DNA of 12,094 nucleotides from NCBI GenBank assembly GCA_021160885.1, contig JAGHBR010000201.1, forward strand, positions 1 through 12,094, read 5' to 3'. A program made the position numbers and the translations under genes. A model generated the notes under the pieces. The model saw nothing but the letters and a program-made list of their open reading frames with translations, had not been told where the DNA came from and searched no databases. This document shows positions 7,767 through 12,094 of this stretch, piece by piece; within the stretch, counting starts at the first letter, position 1, and every line of letters begins with the position of its first letter. Origin of the DNA: Caldisericaceae bacterium (GTDB lineage Bacteria > Calditrichota > Calditrichia > Calditrichales > Calditrichaceae).

Positions 7767-9881
7767 ATGCGTTTAATTCTTTTTCTTTTAATAGCCACTA
7801 CTCTTTTTGCTCAAAATTATTTACCTGATGTCCTGCTTATTAAAATTGATCGTACTTCTCTGAGCCAGCTTGACGAGCAAAAATTTTCCCATGGCTTAAC
7901 CGGAATTGCAACCCTTGATTCGCTTAATCAATTGTACCATGCAAGTAAAATTAAACGACTCTTTCCTTTCTTTAAACATAAAGGTTCTGCAGAACGTCCG
8001 GTTACTCTGGATCAATGGTTGCGGATCCGTTTTAGCCAGGAGCAGGATATTCCTCAACTGATTAATGCCTACAAAAAGTTACCAGTAGCGCTTTACGCCG
8101 AACCTTCCGTCATTGTTGAGCTCGACCGAACGCCCAATGATCCATCGGTAAGTTCACAATGGCATATTGAACAATCCAACGACCATGATATGGATGCCTA
8201 CGCTGCCTGGGATATCGCAACCGGTGATAGCAATATCATTGTAGCAGTAATGGACACCGGTGTACGGTATTTTCATAAAGATTTAGGAGGCGCCAATGCC
8301 TCTTACAATAATCCAGAAAATAGTCGCGGCAATATGTGGATCAACTGGGCTGAAAAAAATGGTTTAAGCGGAATTGATGATGACAACAATGGCAAAATCG
8401 ATGACTGGATTGGCTGGGATTTTGTTACTGGAAATCCTAATTATTATGATGTAGGAGATGATTATGATATTGAAGATAACGATCCCAGGGATCATAATGG
8501 TCATGGAACGCATTGTGCCGGCAATGTGGCAGCGCTTAATAACAACAATTTGGGCGTTTGTTCGGTTTCCGGAGGTTGGGGAGAAGATGGCAACCAGAGA
8601 GGAAATGGGGTTCAAATTATGGCGCTACGGATCGGGTGGACTGATTTGTTTTTAGGCCTTTTTGTGACTGGTTACGTTAATATGGATTTTGCCGCTAATG
8701 CCTTCATCTATGCAGCAGATAATGGCGCTAAAATTGCCAGTTGTAGTTGGGGTAGTTCACAAACCCAAAGTTTAGAAGATGCGGTTAACTATTTCCTTTA
8801 CAATACCACTTCCAATTTAGGGCCTTCAAACCGCGTTCGTCTGATTTTTAAAGCAGCCGGCAACGATGACGTTGATCAGACCGACTATCTAACAGGCCGA
8901 AATGATGTAATCGCTGTGGCAGCTACAGACGAAAATGATGAAAAAGCCAGCTTTTCTAACTATGGCGCCTGGGTCGATATTTCTGCGCCTGGTAATAATA
9001 TCTATTCCACTTATCATGATTATAATGATCCGCAAAATGATTATTATGATTCAGAAAGTGGTACCTCAATGGCCACACCCATTGCCGCCTATGTGGCTGC
9101 CCTAATCTGGTCTCACAATCCAAATTTAAGCGCCCCGCAAGTTGAACAGATGTTATTTGACAGCGCCGATGATATTGATGCGTTAAATCCTTCTTACGTT
9201 GGTAAACTGGGCGCGGGACGGGTTAACGCAGCTACGGCCGCACAGTTGTCAGATCAATCATTACCTGTGACTTTAACTTTCTTCAACGCAAAATTAGTTC
9301 AAAACGGCGTACAGCTTTTCTGGAAAACGGCTTCCGAAGTAGAAAATCTGGGCTTTAATGTTTATCGCGCCAGGCAAGAAGCAAAAGATTTTAGTCTAAT
9401 TGCCTCATTTAAAACCAATGAACAGTTAAAAGGTTTGGGCAATTCTTCCACAGGAAAGAGCTATTCATTCACAGACACCACCAATCTGAAGCCTGATTCA
9501 ACCTATTTTTATTTATTGGAAAATGTTTCACTAACCGGCAAAACCAAACGCCATGGCCCGCTTGCTGTAACTATTCCTGAAATGCTTGTTCCACACACCG
9601 TATCCTTATTACAAAATTTTCCGAATCCTTTCAATCAGCAAACTAAAATTCGTTTCTTTGTGCCCAACGGTTTTGAAGATAATGAGCTTTCTATGGAGAT
9701 TTTTAACCCACAGGGACAAAGGATTAAGACATTCGAAATTGACGTTCCAAAGCCGGGTTGGAACGAATTACACTGGGACAGCAGAGACGAACACCAGAGG
9801 GCGGTGAGTTCAGGAGTTTATTTTTATGGGCTAAAAAGTAAGAAGTTTCAGGTGTACAAAAAATTGATTATCTTACGTTAA
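7767..9881 (+). CDS. Secreted subtilisin-family (S8) serine protease with T9SS type A sorting domain
   Basis: This is a 704-residue exported protease. A short signal peptide (1 to about 15, LFA-Q) is followed by a probable propeptide (about 17-120) and the peptidase S8 domain (about 125-495). All catalytic elements are present: Asp163 in VMDTG, His246 in HGTH, the oxyanion Asn366 in AAGN, and Ser434 in SGTSMATP. An acidic loop at 203-213 (IDDDNNGKIDD) looks like the calcium-binding insertion common in surface subtilases. Residues 498-603 form a FnIII-like module (SLPVTLTFFNA, WKTASEVENLGF) matching that of the gene at 2605-5136. Residues about 615-704 are the T9SS tail (FPNPFNQQTK, IFNPQGQ, SGVYFYGL, IILR). 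The start is supported by GGGGAG at 7756-7761. Expected role: extracellular or cell-surface proteolysis of peptides and proteins, possibly for nutrition. No clear terminator follows. Confidence 0.94.
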   Translation: MRLILFLLIATTLFAQNYLPDVLLIKIDRTSLSQLDEQKFSHGLTGIATLDSLNQLYHASKIKRLFPFFKHKGSAERPVTLDQWLRIRFSQEQDIPQLINAYKKLPVALYAEPSVIVELDRTPNDPSVSSQWHIEQSNDHDMDAYAAWDIATGDSNIIVAVMDTGVRYFHKDLGGANASYNNPENSRGNMWINWAEKNGLSGIDDDNNGKIDDWIGWDFVTGNPNYYDVGDDYDIEDNDPRDHNGHGTHCAGNVAALNNNNLGVCSVSGGWGEDGNQRGNGVQIMALRIGWTDLFLGLFVTGYVNMDFAANAFIYAADNGAKIASCSWGSSQTQSLEDAVNYFLYNTTSNLGPSNRVRLIFKAAGNDDVDQTDYLTGRNDVIAVAATDENDEKASFSNYGAWVDISAPGNNIYSTYHDYNDPQNDYYDSESGTSMATPIAAYVAALIWSHNPNLSAPQVEQMLFDSADDIDALNPSYVGKLGAGRVNAATAAQLSDQSLPVTLTFFNAKLVQNGVQLFWKTASEVENLGFNVYRARQEAKDFSLIASFKTNEQLKGLGNSSTGKSYSFTDTTNLKPDSTYFYLLENVSLTGKTKRHGPLAVTIPEMLVPHTVSLLQNFPNPFNQQTKIRFFVPNGFEDNELSMEIFNPQGQRIKTFEIDVPKPGWNELHWDSRDEHQRAVSSGVYFYGLKSKKFQVYKKLIILR

Positions 9882-10087
9882 CCGTTTCCATTTATTTTAA
9901 TTGGAATTCTTTTGACTGGTTGAAATATCAAGAACGACAGCCGTAAAGAAATTTTTGATGGCGGCTTGCCAGGGGCTACATTTTTTACATCTTAAATTTT
10001 TAGGGCTGAATGTGCTTTCTCCTTAATTCCCATTAAACAGCTGTTTTGCCATTTGCCTTATCTTCAAATCAAAAACTGTATTTTAGT

Positions 10088-10117
10088 CACTGATTTTCAC
10101 AGATTAGCACTGATTTT
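10088..10117. repeat. Three-copy 10-bp tandem repeat
   Basis: The copies are CACTGATTTT, CACAGATTAG and CACTGATTTT. The outer two are identical and the middle one matches at 7 of 10 positions. Its reverse complement reads like the 'AATCTGTGAAAATCAGTG' phrase that I recall as common between genes in several bacterial phyla; that link is from memory and unproven here. Confidence 0.7.
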
Positions 10118-10123
10118 TTTAAA

Positions 10124-10165
10124 GTAATTGGTAACAAGTAACGAGTGACGAGTAACGTGTGACAG
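10124..10165. repeat. Six-copy 7-bp tandem repeat, consensus GTRACGA
   Basis: The units are GTAATTG, GTAACAA, GTAACGA, GTGACGA, GTAACGT and GTGACAG, back to back. The four central units differ from GTAACGA by at most two bases; the end units are more degenerate. The strict 7-base spacing makes it a tandem array and not chance. No function is evident. Confidence 0.85.
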
Positions 10166-10190
10166 CGTAATGAATTTTGTGGATCTATCA

Positions 10191-10214
10191 CCTTTGCCTG
10201 CCAGCAGGGAAGGG
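10191..10214. repeat. Imperfect hairpin in the intergenic region
   Basis: The inner stem CCTGC (10197-10201) pairs with GCAGG (10204-10208) across a 2-base centre. The outer arms CCTTT and AAGGG continue the stem past one G/G mismatch, with one G-T pair. No T-run follows on either strand, so it is not a canonical terminator. It could be a small dispersed palindromic element. Confidence 0.5.
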
Positions 10215-10263
10215 AAATGGTTTCAAGCTTTTAGGTCAATCTCTACAAATCAGCACCGCGGTT

Positions 10264-10291
10264 CTCCCTTCACTTTGGTAATGTAAGGGAG
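10264..10291. repeat. Inverted repeat CTCCCTT / AAGGGAG
   Basis: Perfect 7-base arms at 10264-10270 and 10285-10291 are separated by 14 bases. A T-tract is absent on both strands. Its role is unknown; it may be part of a dispersed spacer element. Confidence 0.5.
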
Positions 10292-10342
10292 TTAGAAGGA
10301 TGGGGTTTAACCACTACAAAGCATCCCCTACCCTTTACTAAA

Positions 10343-10356
10343 TTTGATCTTTGATC
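10343..10356. repeat. Two-copy 7-bp tandem repeat TTTGATC
   Basis: Two exact adjacent copies. Alone this could be chance, but the 7-base period matches neighbouring arrays in the same spacer. Confidence 0.45.
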
Positions 10357-10368
10357 CAGCCCGAAGTT

Positions 10369-10396
10369 TAGAAAATTCGAATTTCGAAATACGAAA
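10369..10396. repeat. Four-copy 7-bp tandem repeat, consensus TTCGAAA
   Basis: The units are TAGAAAA, TTCGAAT, TTCGAAA and TACGAAA. The array creates two overlapping palindromes, AAATTCGAATTT (10373-10384) and ATTTCGAAAT (10381-10390). No coding or RNA role is apparent. Confidence 0.7.
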
Positions 10397-10513
10397 TCCT
10401 CTTCCCTCTTCACAGTTATGGGGGGAATTAAAATGGGCATATCATTGTTGCCGAAAATAAATCAGATACTGAGTTTATTACATAGACACAGTTGATGCAC
10501 GCCACTGCCCCTT

Positions 10514-10555
10514 CCTTACTCTTTACCCTTATACTCTTACAACTTAAACTTTTGA
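10514..10555. repeat. Degenerate 7-bp periodic tract, CTTTACC-like
   Basis: Reading in steps of seven gives CCTTACT, CTTTACC, CTTATAC, TCTTACA, ACTTAAA and CTTTTGA. The CTT core drifts by one base part-way. The signal is weaker than in the GTRACGA array but has the same period. Confidence 0.45.
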
Positions 10556-10580
10556 GCCCCGCAGCTATTAAGTTTTTTTA

Positions 10581-10620
10581 CTATTCAACAATTCAACCAA
10601 CAAACCATTCAACTAATTAG
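10581..10620. repeat. Five-copy 8-bp tandem repeat, consensus CNATTCAA
   Basis: The units are CTATTCAA, CAATTCAA, CCAACAAA, CCATTCAA and CTAATTAG. ATTCAAC occurs exactly at 10583, 10591 and 10607, steps of 8 and 16. It lies about 47 bases beyond the lysY stop codon, so it would be in that transcript's 3' region. Confidence 0.7.
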
Positions 10621-10666
10621 TCGATGCATTCCAAAACTTTATTACCGCTCCAATTTTCCCAGAAAA

Positions 10667-11713
10667 TCAAATAGGATGCAGCCCCGGGAATTCCAAGCCC
10701 ATGGTTTCCGTAAAGCCCAACATGATGTTCATGGCTTGCAAAGCCTGTCCGGCAGCCCCTTTCATCAAATTATCGATGGCGCTGATGACCACCAGACGCT
10801 TAGCGGAAGCATCGAGTTCGAAACCGACATCACAAAAATTGGTACCGGCTAACAGTTTTGGCTCGGGGTAACGGTACACTCCGTCGCGCTCTTTAATAAT
10901 GCGCAAAAATGGTTCATTGGTAAAATATTTACGGTAAACTTTCCAGATGTCTTTTTCTGTTACCTCTTGTTTCAAAAAAACATGGCAGGTAGCCAGCACA
11001 CCGCGCACCATTTCGATGGCGGTGGCAGAAAAATAAACGCTAATCGGTCCCTGAAAGCTAAGCTCTTGCACAATTTCTGCCTGATGCCGGTGCCCGGTTG
11101 CTTTAAATGAGCGCACACAACCGTGACGAATGGGATGGTGCGAACCTTCATTGGCTTTGTTGCCCGCTTCACTGGAACCGACTTTTACCTCCACTACAGT
11201 GCGCTCCTGTTCTGCTAGGCCTTCTTTAAAAAGTGGGAATAAGGCCAGAATGGTAGCGGTGGCATTACAGCCGGCGCTGGAAATCAAATGGGCCTTTTCC
11301 ATCTCTTCCCGATGCAGCTCCGGAATGCCGTAAACAAACTCCGGCAACAGTTCAGGCTTAAGATGGTCATGGCCGTACCACAGGCGATAAACCTCAGCGT
11401 CCTGCAGACGAAAATCCGCGCTTAAATCAATGATGCGTTTAGCTAATAGTAAGAATTGATCGATTCGTTTTTGTGCTTCGCCGTGTGGCAGGCAAAGAAA
11501 CAGGACATCACAAGGTTGTAAATCTTCCATACTGCAGAATTTAAGCGTGGTTTGTCCACGCAGATTGGGATGTACTTTGTGAACAAATTTTCCGAAATAG
11601 CGTTCGGATGTCACCTGTTTTACTTCAACATGCTGATGAAAGAGCAGCAGACGTAACAATTCACCTCCAGCATAACCTGAAGCCCCGACAATCGATGCAG
11701 TAATTTTGTTCAT
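10667..11713 (-). CDS. lysY: LysY/ArgC family reductase: [LysW]-aminoadipate (or glutamate) phosphate reductase; N-acetyl-gamma-glutamyl-phosphate reductase family
   Basis: This 348-residue cytoplasmic enzyme would reduce the LysW-bound acyl phosphate to the semialdehyde with NADPH in lysine (and/or arginine) synthesis. The NAD(P)-binding loop GASGYAGGELLRLL (10-23) opens a Rossmann fold. LFLCLPHG (71-78) and DLSADFRL (96-103) are family hallmarks. The catalytic cysteine is Cys149 in SSAGCNATAT. The GCNAT form is, as I recall, typical of LysY, while acetyl-carrier ArgC has GCYPT. The GHRHQAEI motif (207-214) supplies the catalytic histidine. The length is normal for the family. The ATG overlaps the lysX TGA (ATGA). 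GGGAGGGG (11723-11716) inside the lysX end serves as Shine-Dalgarno. The adjacent lysX favours LysY over plain ArgC; the split between lysine and arginine use cannot be settled from this window. Confidence 0.9.
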   Translation of the reverse strand: MNKITASIVGASGYAGGELLRLLLFHQHVEVKQVTSERYFGKFVHKVHPNLRGQTTLKFCSMEDLQPCDVLFLCLPHGEAQKRIDQFLLLAKRIIDLSADFRLQDAEVYRLWYGHDHLKPELLPEFVYGIPELHREEMEKAHLISSAGCNATATILALFPLFKEGLAEQERTVVEVKVGSSEAGNKANEGSHHPIRHGCVRSFKATGHRHQAEIVQELSFQGPISVYFSATAIEMVRGVLATCHVFLKQEVTEKDIWKVYRKYFTNEPFLRIIKERDGVYRYPEPKLLAGTNFCDVGFELDASAKRLVVISAIDNLMKGAAGQALQAMNIMLGFTETMGLEFPGLHPI

Positions 11714-12094
11714 CGCCCCTCCCTGGCTACTTGTAACACATAATCCACAATTTTGGCCGGAATGTTGACCCCGGTAGTGTCGATGCTGTTCTTGAATTCC
11801 ATGGTGTAGTTGACTTCATTAACCAGAAGGCCATCTTCAGTTTCAAACAGATCGATGGCTACCACGCCGCCGCCGACTGCGCTGGCAGCTTTAAGTGAAA
11901 TTTCAGCTATTTCAGCTGTGACCGGACAGTTGGTTGCTTTTCCGCCGCGTGCCGTATTGGTGATCCAGTGTTCAGAACTACGGTAAATAGCCGCAATACA
12001 TTCATCACCAACGACAAAGGAGCGGATATCCCGGCCGGGTTTTTCCACGTATTTTTGAATATAGAAAATGGAGTGATGGTAACTGCCCAGAATG
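11710..12094 (-). CDS. lysX: LysX, alpha-aminoadipate (or glutamate)-LysW ligase, ATP-grasp; 5' end beyond window
   Basis: The reading frame is open to the window edge, giving 127 C-terminal residues of an expected ~280. The enzyme ligates the amino group of alpha-aminoadipate (or glutamate in ArgX-type members) to the C-terminal glutamate of the carrier protein LysW, using ATP. Visible motifs are YVEKPGRDIRSFVVG (fragment residues 15-29), the signature ITNTARGG (44-51), and the metal-binding ATP-grasp end with D...E and NEVNYTMEF. The GTG at 12048 is not the start, because family sequence (FYIQKYVEKPG) continues upstream of it without a stop. It is co-transcribed with lysY through a 4-base overlap. 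The NTA stretch next to ARGG fits the aminoadipate-type enzyme as I recall it, with moderate certainty. lysW and lysZ genes, if linked, lie outside this window. Confidence 0.92.
   Translation of the reverse strand, partial: ILGSYHHSIFYIQKYVEKPGRDIRSFVVGDECIAAIYRSSEHWITNTARGGKATNCPVTAEIAEISLKAASAVGGGVVAIDLFETEDGLLVNEVNYTMEFKNSIDTTGVNIPAKIVDYVLQVAREGR

Larger units (their letters stand above)
9882..10666. other. 785-bp gene-free convergent region, patchwork of short-period repeats
   Basis: The region lies between the 3' ends of the subtilase and lysY. No credible coding frame, tRNA or terminator is visible. It holds at least six degenerate short tandem arrays (periods 7, 8 and 10) and two hairpins, each listed separately. 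The remaining pieces are: 9950-10015, with AGGGGCT (9971) and AGGGCT (10002) about 30 bases apart; the perfect palindrome AAACAGCTGTTT at 10035-10046; and unstructured AT-rich DNA at 9882-9950 and 10621-10666. It most resembles non-coding repeat-bearing spacer, not decayed genes. Confidence 0.7.

Noticed and set aside
9882..9920. Terminator after the subtilase
   Set aside because: The only complementarity (TCCA/TGGA around an AT-rich stretch) is too short and lacks a GC stem and T-run.
10035..10046. Palindrome AAACAGCTGTTT
   Set aside because: Perfect but with no loop, not near a gene start and short; kept only as a note in the spacer description.
10418..10495. 25-codon plus-strand frame in the repeat spacer
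   Set aside because: Very short, no clear Shine-Dalgarno at proper spacing, no recognisable motif; chance level.
9882..10666. CRISPR array
   Set aside because: The repeats are 7-10 bases, directly adjacent and degenerate; there are no spacers and no cas genes.
12046..12048. GTG as start of the rightmost minus-strand gene
   Set aside because: The frame continues open to the window edge with LysX family sequence upstream of the GTG; the gene is truncated by the window and does not begin there.

Overview
This window looks like chromosomal DNA of a free-living bacterium from the Calditrichota / Ignavibacteriota side of the Fibrobacterota-Chlorobiota-Bacteroidota superphylum. A Caldithrix-like organism is my best guess, inferred from protein style only. 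Four of the seven genes encode Sec-exported proteins that end in a type IX secretion system (T9SS) type A sorting domain of the '[YF]PNP[FT]N' kind. The right edge carries lysX and lysY genes of the LysW-carrier lysine/arginine pathway. That pathway is known from Thermus, many archaea and scattered deep bacterial lineages.

Layout, left to right. (1) 1-238: AT-rich leader with a perfect 17-bp palindrome and a full-length Shine-Dalgarno. (2) 239-2437 (+): secreted protein made of about six carboxypeptidase-regulatory-like beta domains plus a T9SS tail, followed by a textbook intrinsic terminator. (3) 2605-5136 (+): secreted choice-of-anchor-B / LVIVD-repeat protein with a lamin-tail domain, a FnIII-like module and a T9SS tail. 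(4) A two-gene minus-strand operon, 7669 to 5133: an exported SGNH sialate O-acetylesterase-type hydrolase (T9SS tail), then a Cof-type HAD phosphatase, joined by an ATGA stop/start overlap. Its 3' end collides with gene 3: both stop codons lie in one TTAA. (5) 7670-7766: short divergent promoter region. (6) 7767-9881 (+): secreted subtilisin-family (S8) protease with a FnIII-like module and a T9SS tail. (7) 9882-10666: 785-bp gene-free convergent region, a patchwork of degenerate short-period tandem repeats (periods 7, 8 and 10) and two hairpins. (8) Minus strand: lysX (truncated by the window end), overlapping lysY by ATGA.

Genes 239-9881 read as a surface/secretome cluster: structural or adhesive beta-domain proteins, a carbohydrate esterase and a protease, all addressed to the outer surface by the same tail. 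The HAD phosphatase is the only cytoplasmic member. The lysX-lysY pair is unrelated housekeeping biosynthesis and looks more GC-rich. One 60-base sample in lysY (10681-10740) counts about 53% G+C, against about 40% in a sample from gene 3 (4081-4140). I saw no mobile element, CRISPR array, RNA gene or defence system. The most unexplained DNA is the repeat patchwork at 9882-10666.
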